A stretch of 64,000 nucleotides of DNA from Aliidiomarina sp. GTDB lineage: Bacteria; Pseudomonadota; Gammaproteobacteria; Enterobacterales; Alteromonadaceae. Both the position numbers and the translations under genes were made by a program. Under the pieces are notes generated by a model, which searched no databases, was not told the origin of the DNA, and worked only from the letters and a program-made list of their open reading frames with translations. The stretch spans positions 39,953 through 103,952 of the forward strand of contig NZ_JAIUMR010000011.1 of NCBI RefSeq assembly GCF_022565475.1, written 5' to 3'. The stretch's first letter is position 1. Each line of letters starts with the position of its first letter. Shown in pieces: positions 56,696 through 64,000 of this stretch.

Positions 56696-58555
56696 TTACT
56701 TAACATCATCAATGGTTTGCCCTTTCAAGGCCTTACGAATGGAAGCGTCCATGCGCCGCGCTGCGAATTCTTGGCTGGCAGCATCAACGGCTTCGATCGC
56801 TTGTTTAATTTCGTCTGTACTCGATCCTTCAGCGGCCGCAGCGAGACTTTGCATACTAGATTCAAGTTGACCACGCTCATTGTCGTCGAGCAAGTCCGCG
56901 TCTTTTGCCAAAGCGGCTTGCAGGGCAACAAGCACACGCTTGGCTTCTACTTGTTGCTCACGCAGCATACGTGCGGCCATATCAACTTCAGCATTGGTCA
57001 TTGACGCTGAGATCATACCGGTAATGGTGTCTTCATCAAGTCCATACGACGGTTTAACTTCAACCGACGCGCTTACGCCTGAAGATTTTTCCATGGCAGT
57101 GACGCTCAACAGGCCATCGGCATCGACTTGGAAGGTGACACGAATATGCGCGGCACCTGCAGCCATAGCGGGGATATTACGCAAGACAAAGCGCGCCAAT
57201 GAGCGGCAGTCGTCAACTAATTCGCGTTCGCCTTGGACGACGTGAATCGCCATCGCGGTTTGGCCATCTTGGAAGGTGGTAAATTCTTGCGCCCGAGCGA
57301 CCGGAATTGTGGTGTTGCGCGGTATTACTTTTTCGACCAGTCCGCCCATGGTTTCCAGGCCTAACGACAGAGGAATGACATCCAGCAACAGCATGTCAGA
57401 GTCAGGTTTGTTACCGGCCAAAATATCTGCTTGAATCGCAGCACCGATTGCAACCACTTGGTCTGGGTCGATATCGATCATGGGATCGCGTTGGAAGAAT
57501 GCGCCGACTTGTTCACGCACTAACGGTACGCGCGTTGAGCCACCGACCATCACTACATTGCTTATTTCATCGGCACTGAGGCCGGAGTCTTTCAGGACGC
57601 GACGACAGGTCATTAAGGTGCGCTTCACTAAAGGACTAATGAGCGTATTGAACTCGTCGCGAGTGAGTCGTACGCTTCCTAAATCTGCTACGGCAATGGA
57701 GGCACTTGCAGTTGACGTCAGCTGCTCCTTCAAGGCCCGCGCTTTATCGGTAAGCTCGCGCTCCAAGCCGGCGCTTACATGGTCTTCTAGTCCCAGCTGT
57801 TGTTTAAACTGCTGCACGATCAACTGGTCAAAATCGTCACCACCAAGCGCGGTGTCACCGCCGGTTGCAAGAACTTCAAAAACACCTTGATCGAGGCGCA
57901 AAATGGACACATCAAACGTGCCACCGCCGAGGTCATAAACCACAATATTGCCTTGCTCATTGCTGTCTAAACCATAGGCAACGGCTGCTGCCGTCGGCTC
58001 GTTCAACAAACGCAAGACATTCAGGCCGGCAAGTCGTGCTGCGTCTTTGGTACTTTGACGTTGAGCGTCATCGAAATAGGCTGGCACGGTGATGACCACG
58101 CCGGTCAGCTCGCCTTCAAGGGCGGCTTCTGCGCGTGCTTTGGCGGCACGTAAAATATCGGCAGACACTTGCACGGCGTTCACATCACCTGCTGCGGTGT
58201 TAAAAACCGGAACACCAGATTCTGTTTCGCTAAGGCGATACGGCAAATGTGAAAAGGTACGCTGCACATCGGTCAAGGTACGACCAATAAAGCGTTTCAC
58301 GGAGACAATGGTATCTTCCGGGGCTTGGCTCGCCTGTGCTTGTGCTGCGAGTCCGACAACAGGTGCCTGATCGTGGGCATAACGGACGACAGATGGAATC
58401 ATTGCGTTCCCTTCACGGTCGGTCAACACACGTGACGCACCACTTTGAACGGTCGCAACCATGGTGTTGGTGGTGCCTAAGTCGATGCCCGCGGCTAAAC
58501 GATGCTCATGCGGGTTACTACTCTGCCCTGGCTCTGCAATTTGTAATAAGGCCAT
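56696..58555 (-). CDS. hscA: Fe-S assembly Hsp70 chaperone HscA
   Basis: A 619-residue Hsp70 with ATPase domain ([64 protein letters not shown]) and substrate-binding domain (about 390-619). It binds the LPPVK motif of IscU and, with HscB, drives cluster transfer. Length matches E. coli HscA (616). It is separated from hscB by 104 bp containing an inverted repeat, whereas most isc operons have a tight junction here. Confidence 0.97.
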   Translation of the reverse strand: MALLQIAEPGQSSNPHEHRLAAGIDLGTTNTMVATVQSGASRVLTDREGNAMIPSVVRYAHDQAPVVGLAAQAQASQAPEDTIVSVKRFIGRTLTDVQRTFSHLPYRLSETESGVPVFNTAAGDVNAVQVSADILRAAKARAEAALEGELTGVVITVPAYFDDAQRQSTKDAARLAGLNVLRLLNEPTAAAVAYGLDSNEQGNIVVYDLGGGTFDVSILRLDQGVFEVLATGGDTALGGDDFDQLIVQQFKQQLGLEDHVSAGLERELTDKARALKEQLTSTASASIAVADLGSVRLTRDEFNTLISPLVKRTLMTCRRVLKDSGLSADEISNVVMVGGSTRVPLVREQVGAFFQRDPMIDIDPDQVVAIGAAIQADILAGNKPDSDMLLLDVIPLSLGLETMGGLVEKVIPRNTTIPVARAQEFTTFQDGQTAMAIHVVQGERELVDDCRSLARFVLRNIPAMAAGAAHIRVTFQVDADGLLSVTAMEKSSGVSASVEVKPSYGLDEDTITGMISASMTNAEVDMAARMLREQQVEAKRVLVALQAALAKDADLLDDNERGQLESSMQSLAAAAEGSSTDEIKQAIEAVDAASQEFAARRMDASIRKALKGQTIDDVK

Positions 58556-58599
58556 AGTTTCGTTTCTTCAATTAGGTGAATGTTGGCGTCGTCATGGAG

Positions 58600-58641
58600 G
58601 TCATTAACCTATCTAAATTTCGCCAAAGTGACGTTAATGAC
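58600..58641 (-). other. Inverted repeat in the hscB-hscA gap
   Basis: GTCATTAAC (58600-58608) and GTTAATGAC (58633-58641) are perfect 9-bp complements separated by 24 nt. No U-run follows, so it is not a standard terminator. It could be a processing or pausing site or an operator that sets hscA-fdx apart from iscRSUA-hscB. Confidence 0.45.
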
Positions 58642-58659
58642 TTTTGCAGCTGAAAAGAT

Positions 58660-59169
58660 CTACCAGCTGTCCATCAGCGAGTCTTCAATGCGTTCCAACT
58701 CATCGCGTAACTTGTGCATGAATTTTAATTTTCGCACAGTATCGGCGGCGCTTTCGTCTTCGTTCGCTGTAATTTCGCGGTGCAATACATCCATCAAGGT
58801 TTTGATTTCAGCTTGCAGTTGCACATCCATATCGAGCACGGCTTCAGGTGTCTCGATGGTCTCTAGCGCTTCGCGTAATTCCATTTGTTTCATCAAAAAT
58901 TCAGGATCACGCAGGGTCCGCTGTTCATGTGCTAACTCGACACCACGCAGGCCAAGCAGATGTTCCGCTCGACTCAATGGCATCTTCAACGTTTGAAACC
59001 CATCGTTGATTTGCGATGTTTTCTGCAACGCATTCAGTTTGTCCCGTTCGCCACTGGAGGCAAAGCGATCCGGGTGAAACTGCTGCTGTAATAAACGATA
59101 CCGGCGCGAGAGCTCACCGGTATCAAGGTCGAAACTGACAGGAAAATCGAAGAGTTCAAAATAATTCAT
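58660..59169 (-). CDS. hscB: Fe-S assembly co-chaperone HscB
   Basis: A 169-residue J-protein: N-terminal J domain (1-75) with HPD at residues 32-34 (QQFHPDRF) and a C-terminal three-helix domain that binds IscU. It stimulates HscA ATPase activity. Length matches E. coli HscB (171). Confidence 0.96.
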   Translation of the reverse strand: MNYFELFDFPVSFDLDTGELSRRYRLLQQQFHPDRFASSGERDKLNALQKTSQINDGFQTLKMPLSRAEHLLGLRGVELAHEQRTLRDPEFLMKQMELREALETIETPEAVLDMDVQLQAEIKTLMDVLHREITANEDESAADTVRKLKFMHKLRDELERIEDSLMDSW

Positions 59170-59240
59170 GAAATCGCAGTGACCTCTTCAGTAAACACGC
59201 TGACCGTATTCACGGCGACTGTGTTTACTGTTTGATTGGC

Positions 59241-59564
59241 TTATACGGTAAAGCTTTCGCCACATCCGCACTCGTCTTTCACATTCGGGTTTTTAAACGT
59301 AAACCCTTCGTTTAAGCCTTCACGGACAAAATCAAGCTCAGTGCCGTCAAGGTAGACCATGCTTTTACCGTCGACGATAACTTTAATGCCTTTTTCTTCA
59401 AACATTTGGTCACCGTCTTCAAGCTGATCGACGAACTCAAGAACGTACGCTAAGCCCGAGCACCCGGTCGTCTTTACGCCCAAGCGCAAACCGACACCTT
59501 TGCCACGATTTTCCATAAACTTACGGACACGTTCAGCTGCCGCGTCGCTCATGGTAATTGCCAT
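59241..59564 (-). CDS. iscA: Iron-sulfur assembly A-type carrier IscA
   Basis: A 107-residue A-type carrier with the three conserved cysteines Cys35, Cys99 and Cys101 (GCSG and CGCGESF) and the same length as E. coli IscA (107). It accepts and transfers clusters, especially for [4Fe-4S] proteins. It is 11 bp after iscU. Confidence 0.97.
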   Translation of the reverse strand: MAITMSDAAAERVRKFMENRGKGVGLRLGVKTTGCSGLAYVLEFVDQLEDGDQMFEEKGIKVIVDGKSMVYLDGTELDFVREGLNEGFTFKNPNVKDECGCGESFTV

Positions 59565-59575
59565 GCGAACCTCCG

Positions 59576-59956
59576 TTAGGCGTGCTTTTTCTTGTAGTCT
59601 TCGATCGCCGCTTTAATGGCGTCTTCAGCAAGAATCGAGCAGTGAATCTTTACCGGTGGTAACGCTAACTCTTGAGCGATATCGGTATTTTTAATCGATG
59701 CTGCTTCGTCAAGTGTCTTACCTTTCACCCATTCAGTAATCAATGAGCTTGACGCAATCGCGGAGCCACAACCGTAGGTTTTGAATTTTGCGTCTTCAAT
59801 CACGCCATTCTCACCAATCTTCAACTGTAGTTTCATCACGTCACCACAAGCAGGTGCACCCACCATGCCCGTTGCGATGCTTGGGTCGTTTTTATCAAAC
59901 GCACCCACGTTGCGTGGATTTTCGTAGTGATCAATAACTTTTTCGCTGTATGCCAT
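59576..59956 (-). CDS. iscU: Iron-sulfur cluster scaffold IscU
   Basis: A 126-residue scaffold with ligands Cys37, Cys63 and Cys106, Asp39 ([10 protein letters not shown]), and the HscA-binding motif LPPVK. Clusters are built on it using sulfur from IscS. Length is close to E. coli IscU (128). Confidence 0.97.
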   Translation of the reverse strand: MAYSEKVIDHYENPRNVGAFDKNDPSIATGMVGAPACGDVMKLQLKIGENGVIEDAKFKTYGCGSAIASSSLITEWVKGKTLDEAASIKNTDIAQELALPPVKIHCSILAEDAIKAAIEDYKKKHA

Positions 59957-59981
59957 GGTACTTACCTCCAGCCATGCAATG

Positions 59982-60033
59982 CTAATTCATCCAATTAGCA
60001 ATCTAAATCAGTAATTGCCCATGCGGGCATGGG
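59982..60033 (-). other. Two small hairpins in the iscS-iscU gap
   Basis: CTAATT-CATCC-AATTAG (about 59982-59998) and CCCATG-CGGG-CATGGG (60018-60033) are perfect short stems in the 82-bp gap. The second lies 5 bp after the iscS stop. They may tune relative iscS and iscU mRNA levels; no function is shown. Confidence 0.45.
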
Positions 60034-60038
60034 GTTGC

Positions 60039-61253
60039 TTAGTGCGCAACCCACTCAACGCTTTCCAAGTCGACGCCTTCTTTAAACATGTCCCACAATG
60101 GTGACATTTCACGCAGGCGCCCGATCGAGTTGTTAATTAACTCAATGGCGTAGTCAATTTCTTCTTCCGTAGTGAAACGGCCAATACTAAAACGGATCGA
60201 GCTATGCGCTAATTCGTCGTTGCGACCCAAAGCACGTAATACGTAAGACGGTTCTAAGCTCGCTGAAGTACATGCCGAGCCCGAAGAAACCGCTAAGTCT
60301 TTCAACGCCATAATCAACGACTCACCTTCAACAAAGTTAAAGCTGATATTGAAAATACCCGGAACACCGTTTTCAGGATCGCCATTAATATACGTTTCTT
60401 CGATATCTTTCACGCCATTCCACAAACGGTCGCGCAAACTACGGATGCGCTCGACTTCACCGGCTAATTCTTCCTTCGCGATGCGTGCTGCTTCACCCAT
60501 ACCGACGATTTGATGCGTTGCCAGTGTGCCAGAACGCATACCGCGCTCATGACCGCCACCGTGCATTTGCGCAACAAGACGAGTACGTGGCTTACGGCGT
60601 ACATAGAGCGCACCAATACCTTTTGGACCATACATTTTATGGCCCGACAACGACATCATGTCGACATCTAAATCCTGCACATCGACTGGGATTTTTCCGG
60701 CACTTTGCGCGGCATCGACGTGGAAAATAATCTTGTTTTCGCGACAAAGCTTGGCAATCGCTTTAATGTCTTGAATAACACCAATTTCGTTGTTCACGTG
60801 CATCACACTAATAACGACCGTGTCTTCACGAATTGCGTCTTTTAATTTGTTAAGGTCAAGCAAACCGTTCTCTTGAACATCTAAGTAGGTCACTTCCCAA
60901 CCGCGACGCTCTAACTCACGGCAGGTGTCGAGCGTAGCTTTGTGCTCGGTTTTAACGGTAATGACGTGCTTACCTTTGCGCTGGTAAAACTCAGCGGCAC
61001 CTTTAATGGCTAAGTTGCTTGATTCGGTCGCACCTGAAGTGAAGACAATCTCACGCGGATCCGCATTAATTAAGTCAGCAATGTTTTGCCGTGCTTCATC
61101 CACAGCTTCTTCTGCTTGCCAACCGAAACGGTGTGAGCGTGACGCCGGATTACCAAAAATCCCGTCCATCGTCAGGTACTGCATCATTTTCTCTGCAACA
61201 CGCGGATCGACCGGTGTCGTGGCCGCATAGTCCAGATAAATCGGTAATTTCAT
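60039..61253 (-). CDS. iscS: Cysteine desulfurase IscS
   Basis: A 404-residue PLP enzyme, the same length as E. coli IscS, with [19 protein letters not shown], the PLP lysine in [10 protein letters not shown] and the persulfide-forming Cys in [14 protein letters not shown] (about 328). It supplies sulfur for Fe-S clusters and tRNA thiolation. ATG 61253 has GAGGAG upstream; the open frame begins one TTG codon earlier. Confidence 0.98.
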   Translation of the reverse strand: MKLPIYLDYAATTPVDPRVAEKMMQYLTMDGIFGNPASRSHRFGWQAEEAVDEARQNIADLINADPREIVFTSGATESSNLAIKGAAEFYQRKGKHVITVKTEHKATLDTCRELERRGWEVTYLDVQENGLLDLNKLKDAIREDTVVISVMHVNNEIGVIQDIKAIAKLCRENKIIFHVDAAQSAGKIPVDVQDLDVDMMSLSGHKMYGPKGIGALYVRRKPRTRLVAQMHGGGHERGMRSGTLATHQIVGMGEAARIAKEELAGEVERIRSLRDRLWNGVKDIEETYINGDPENGVPGIFNISFNFVEGESLIMALKDLAVSSGSACTSASLEPSYVLRALGRNDELAHSSIRFSIGRFTTEEEIDYAIELINNSIGRLREMSPLWDMFKEGVDLESVEWVAH

Positions 61254-61352
61254 CAAGCTACTCCTCTTTCAGCAAATCGGCTCTGGGGGCGTCCGACGCT
61301 GCTATCATTTTGGTAACACTAAACGTTCTAAATCGTCTGCAAATCCAAGCGA

Positions 61353-61823
61353 TTAAAACTGCAAATCTAAAGCAATTTTCTCACCGCGACGCACTTGCTG
61401 GCCTTTGGCCACATGCTGAACGTCATGGTCGTCAACTAATTCACCAAGCGTAATCGATGATAAAAAATCGTCGATGCGGTCACTCAAACCCGACCATAAA
61501 GAATGGGTTAAGCACCGCGTACCGCCGTGACAATCCGACTTGCCTTGGCAGCGGGTGGCGTCGATACTTTCGTCAACCGCATGAATCACCGCTGCAATTG
61601 AGATATCGGTTGCCGGTAAACCGAGTTGATAACCACCGCCTGGACCACGCACACTCGTCACTAAACCGCTGCGGCGCAAACGCGCGAACAGCTGTTCCAA
61701 ATAAGAAAGCGAGATACCCTGCCGCTCAGAAATATCGGCTAAGGGCACCGGGCCGCGATCACGATGTAAGGCAACGTCCAGCATCGCTGTAACAGCGTAG
61801 CGTCCTTTTGATGTCAATCGCAT
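61353..61823 (-). CDS. iscR: Fe-S cluster-sensing repressor IscR
   Basis: A 156-residue Rrf2-family regulator with an N-terminal winged helix ([20 protein letters not shown]) and cluster ligands Cys92, Cys98, Cys104 and His107, the same positions as E. coli IscR. Holo-IscR represses this operon at type 1 sites; two such sites lie just upstream. It is the first gene of iscRSUA-hscBA-fdx. Confidence 0.97.
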   Translation of the reverse strand: MRLTSKGRYAVTAMLDVALHRDRGPVPLADISERQGISLSYLEQLFARLRRSGLVTSVRGPGGGYQLGLPATDISIAAVIHAVDESIDATRCQGKSDCHGGTRCLTHSLWSGLSDRIDDFLSSITLGELVDDHDVQHVAKGQQVRRGEKIALDLQF

Positions 61824-61861
61824 AATGGTTCACCTCTGACTAAATCTGGGCAAATTTTAAC

Positions 61862-61886
61862 ATTCCCGACTATTTTCATCAAGTAT
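61862..61886 (-). promoter_or_regulatory. IscR type 1 box overlapping the isc promoter
   Basis: On the minus strand ATACTTGATGAAAATAGTCGGGAA, close to the ATASYYGACTRWWWYAGTCRRSTAT consensus with a weaker left half. TTGATG (61882-61877), a 17-bp spacer and TAAAAT (61859-61854) make a promoter whose -35 lies inside the box, so bound IscR would block polymerase. Confidence 0.7.
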
Positions 61887-61911
61887 TTACCTGACTAATT
61901 TAGTCAAGATT
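61885..61911 (-). promoter_or_regulatory. Upstream IscR type 1 box
   Basis: On the minus strand it contains TCTTGACTAAATTAGTCAGG, a strong match to the type 1 IscR site with both half-sites (TTGACT, AGTCAG). It abuts the promoter-proximal box, giving two tandem sites as in E. coli PiscR. Confidence 0.8.
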
Positions 61912-62003
61912 AAAAACTCGCCGCTTAATAGCCCATGAACCTCGAGAACCTTCCTTATTATGCAGTTGCAACAAGCGTATCGGCCATGCAAGAGAAAACC
62001 GTG

Positions 62004-62750
62004 TTACGGCTTATCTTGCGGGAGAAACTTCTCAACCGAGGCGAGAATACCGCGCAAAATATTCAGTTCATTTTCCTCGGGGCGTGTTCGTGTAAACATC
62101 CGCCGTAACTTCGTCATGACCAAACCGGGGTGCTGACGAACAATAAAGCCAGACTTTGTTAACACTTGTTCAAGATGCACATAAAAACTGTCGAGCTCCT
62201 GATGCAACGGATACTCCGGAGCCTGCTCCGGCTGCACCTTCGTTGCCGCTAACCACGCCATACGCACCTCATAACAGACCGTCTGAACCGCCATGGCCAA
62301 ATTGAGAGAGCTATAGTCAGGATTCGCCGGAATGTGGATGTGAACATCGCTTTGTTGCAATTCTTCATTGGTCAGGCCATTTGCTTCGCGACCAAACACA
62401 ATCGCAATCTGCGGCGACTGATCTGCTTGCGCAGACATTCCTTCCCGAACAATCTTCTCACCCGCTTCCCGCGGATCCAGCTGCGGCCAATCCAAAGTCC
62501 GATTACGAGCACTCGTTGCCAACACCAACGAACAGTCAGCTAGGGCTTCCGCTAACGAAGATACCACCTTGGCATTCGCCAACACATCGGTTGCTCCTGC
62601 AGCCAAGGCTTGCGCTTTGCCCTGTGGCGGATCTTGTGGATTCACCAAAACCAACTGACTGAGACCCATAGTTTTCATCGCCCGAGCCGCCGAGCCAATA
62701 TTTCGCTGATCCGTCGTACTCACCAAGACAATGCGGATGTTCTCCAACAT
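62004..62750 (-). CDS. trmJ: tRNA (cytidine/uridine-2'-O-)-methyltransferase TrmJ
   Basis: A 248-residue SPOUT methyltransferase with [21 protein letters not shown] at the N-terminus, the knot motifs [17 protein letters not shown] and [17 protein letters not shown], and a C-terminal helical extension. It 2'-O-methylates position 32 of several tRNAs. It is divergent from suhB and precedes the isc operon, the order known from E. coli. Confidence 0.96.
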   Translation of the reverse strand: MLENIRIVLVSTTDQRNIGSAARAMKTMGLSQLVLVNPQDPPQGKAQALAAGATDVLANAKVVSSLAEALADCSLVLATSARNRTLDWPQLDPREAGEKIVREGMSAQADQSPQIAIVFGREANGLTNEELQQSDVHIHIPANPDYSSLNLAMAVQTVCYEVRMAWLAATKVQPEQAPEYPLHQELDSFYVHLEQVLTKSGFIVRQHPGLVMTKLRRMFTRTRPEENELNILRGILASVEKFLPQDKP

Positions 62751-62825
62751 GGGTATTTCCTCTAGCGGTTAAAAAAGCCGCGGGATTTTAGCACACCAGC
62801 AGCGTCGATGCATTAACCTTGGACA

Positions 62826-62854
62826 TTGCAATCACGCGAGAATCTGCCTATAAT
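62826..62854 (+). promoter_or_regulatory. suhB promoter
   Basis: TTGCAA (62826-62831), a 17-bp spacer and a perfect TATAAT (62849-62854) lie 45 bp before the suhB ATG. Because the promoter falls inside the longer open frame, it supports the later start at 62900. Confidence 0.75.
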
Positions 62855-62899
62855 GCTGGCGATTTTTTCACCCGTTCTTTGCCATTACAGGAAATTCCC

Positions 62900-63700
62900 A
62901 TGCATGCAATGTTAAATATTGCGGTGCGGGCTGCGCGTGCAGCCGGCCGTTTGGCGGTCAAAAGCTTTAATGAACCTCAGCACCTCGAAGTTCAAAGTAA
63001 AGGCTTACATGACTACGTCACTAACGTTGATAAAGCTTGCGAGCAAGTGATTATCAGCACCATTTTGAAGTCCTATCCGGGTCATCAGATTCTTGCCGAA
63101 GAATCAGGTGAAAGTGGTGTGCAAGGGGATTACCAGTGGATCATCGATCCAATTGATGGCACCACCAACTTCATGCGTGGCATTCCTCACTTCTGTATTT
63201 CTATCGCACTCGCCTATAAAGGTTCAGTGCAGCACGCGGTCGTCTACGATCCAGTGCGCGAAGAATTATTTACCGCTAGTCGCGGTGCAGGCGCACAGTT
63301 AAACGGCTTTCGGATTCGAGTTGGTGGCGGCAAAGATTTGAACGGTGCTTTGCTAGCGACAGGCTTCCCATTCCGCATGAAGCATTTCCTGCCGGACTAC
63401 CAAGCAGTGTTCAATAAATTCTTCGAACAAGCCGCCGACATCCGTCGTGCTGGCGCAGCTGCCCTTGATCTCGCTTATGTTGCCGCAGGCCGTTACGACG
63501 GTTTCTGGGAAGCAGGTTTGAAAATCTGGGATACCGCCGCAGGCGACCTACTCGTCCGTGAAGCCGGTGGCGTCGTCACCGATTTCGGCGGCGGAATGAA
63601 CCATGCTCAATCCGGCAACATCGTCGCCGCTTCTCCGCGCGTCCTTCAAGCCATGGTCACGCAAATGCGCCCATTGCTACCAGAGTCAATGCGCAAATAA
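62900..63700 (+). CDS. suhB: Inositol-1-monophosphatase family protein SuhB
   Basis: A 266-residue Mg-dependent phosphatase (E. coli SuhB 267) with motifs ILAEESGE, WIIDPIDGTTNFMRGIPHF and WEAGLKIWDTAAGDLLVREAGG. SuhB also joins the rRNA transcription antitermination complex. AGGAA lies 6 nt before ATG 62900. The gene is followed by the broken palindrome locus 1f. Confidence 0.97.
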   Translation: MHAMLNIAVRAARAAGRLAVKSFNEPQHLEVQSKGLHDYVTNVDKACEQVIISTILKSYPGHQILAEESGESGVQGDYQWIIDPIDGTTNFMRGIPHFCISIALAYKGSVQHAVVYDPVREELFTASRGAGAQLNGFRIRVGGGKDLNGALLATGFPFRMKHFLPDYQAVFNKFFEQAADIRRAGAAALDLAYVAAGRYDGFWEAGLKIWDTAAGDLLVREAGGVVTDFGGGMNHAQSGNIVAASPRVLQAMVTQMRPLLPESMRK

Positions 63701-63724
63701 GCTCCAATTAATTCACGCGTGTGA

Positions 63725-63843
63725 GTTTACCGCGTCTCTGGCGTACTTGCTCCAGTGCCGCGGAAGCGGACTTTCGCCAGCTCGCGCAAGCGGCGCTGGA
63801 ATAAGTAAAGCCAGAGTGTATGCCGCAGGGATGCGGCATCCAC
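63725..63843. repeat. Broken family 1 locus 1f: core end, arms, core start
   Basis: GTTTACCGCGTCTCTG (63725-63740) matches the last 16 nt of a family 1 core with two changes. After 71 nt, CAGAGTGTATGCCGCAGGGATGCGGCATCCA (in two blocks from 63812) matches the first half of a subtype A core. The intervening DNA has pairing blocks TCTGGC against GCCAGA and CCAGTGCCGC against GCGGCGCTGG. The order, end before start, is what remains if a tandem pair like 1b-1c lost both outer halves. Confidence 0.65.
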
Positions 63844-64000
63844 TCGAGTCCAGCAAATAGCCAACCAAACGGCGCGGGGGGGGAGGGACAGATAAGTGCC
63901 TCACTGACCCCTTTCTCTTGGCAGTTTGTTAACTTTTAGTTAAGAAAGTGCTTTAACGCTACTAAACTTTGTGGTTTATTAGGAACTCACTACAAAACAA
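63844..64000. other. Non-coding tail with G8 tract and REP-like short dyad
   Basis: A run of eight G (63876-63883) is followed by GGGACAG...CTGACCCC (about 63884-63914), an imperfect dyad that resembles termini found beside REP-associated tyrosine transposase genes. The remainder to the window end is AT-rich and holds no gene I can support; a promoter for a gene beyond the edge is possible. Confidence 0.35.

Noticed and set aside
62819..62899. N-terminal extension of suhB
   Set aside because: It contains a TTGCAA-17-TATAAT promoter; the start at 62900 has a ribosome binding site and gives the family length.
1..64000. tRNA, rRNA, prophage or complete insertion sequence
   Set aside because: None was recognised by cloverleaf motifs, rRNA signatures, integrase or transposase motifs.

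Overview
The window looks like a chromosomal segment of a marine-type gammaproteobacterium. Gene order and protein sequence both point that way: iscRSUA-hscBA-fdx beside trmJ and suhB; rlmN-rodZ-ispG-hisS-yfgM-bamB-der; guaBA beside xseA; a complete gspC-N block; and the CrbS/CrbR/Acs acetate switch known from Vibrio. Alteromonadales, perhaps Idiomarinaceae, is my best guess, but this is an inference from gene content only. I see no rRNA, tRNA, CRISPR array, prophage or intact insertion sequence.

Layout. (a) 1-14.3 kb is an acetate-utilisation region: an SLC5 symporter (cut by the window edge) with its DUF4212 small subunit, a hipBA toxin-antitoxin pair, a CrbS-like SLC5-fused hybrid kinase overlapping selO, then on the other strand acs-crbR-fic, and a divergent DcaP-like porin. 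The DUF4212 promoter region and the acs/porin intergenic region share a dyad sequence that may be the CrbR operator. (b) 13.7-24.9 kb holds smrA, an alkaline phosphatase, a TesB-like thioesterase, purL, mltF, a small unknown gene, tadA and an NhaC-type antiporter. (c) 25-33 kb holds guaA, guaB, xseA, a TPR/Sel1-like secreted protein, higBA and mscS. (d) 33.1-44.5 kb is the type II secretion operon gspC to gspN. (e) 44.7-54.8 kb holds the heat-shock genes hslR and hslO, then der-bamB-yfgM-hisS-ispG-rodZ-rlmN and ndk. (f) 55-63.7 kb holds msrA, the ISC iron-sulfur operon with two IscR-type boxes, trmJ and suhB.

The most unusual content is non-coding. Almost every long gap, always downstream of a gene 3' end, holds a large composite palindrome. 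Each has a highly conserved core that folds as two small hairpins. Family 1 has a 62-nt core with five full copies and one broken copy; family 2 has a 64-nt core with two copies. The core sits at the apex of long inverted arms that pair with each other but are unrelated from locus to locus, the reverse of a normal MITE, where the ends are conserved. In several loci the arms are themselves built of tandem units (36/37 bp, 57 bp, 20 bp, 97 bp). I do not recognise these as REP, ERIC, BIME, attC or any other named family, and they are the main candidate for something undescribed here.

How the genes work together: Acs, the symporter pair, the porin and CrbS/CrbR form an acetate uptake and activation module, with two AMP-transfer enzymes (SelO and Fic) lying in the same two operons. 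The isc operon supplies clusters to IspG and RlmN. BamB and YfgM serve envelope protein export, and the Gsp machine completes secretion across the outer membrane.
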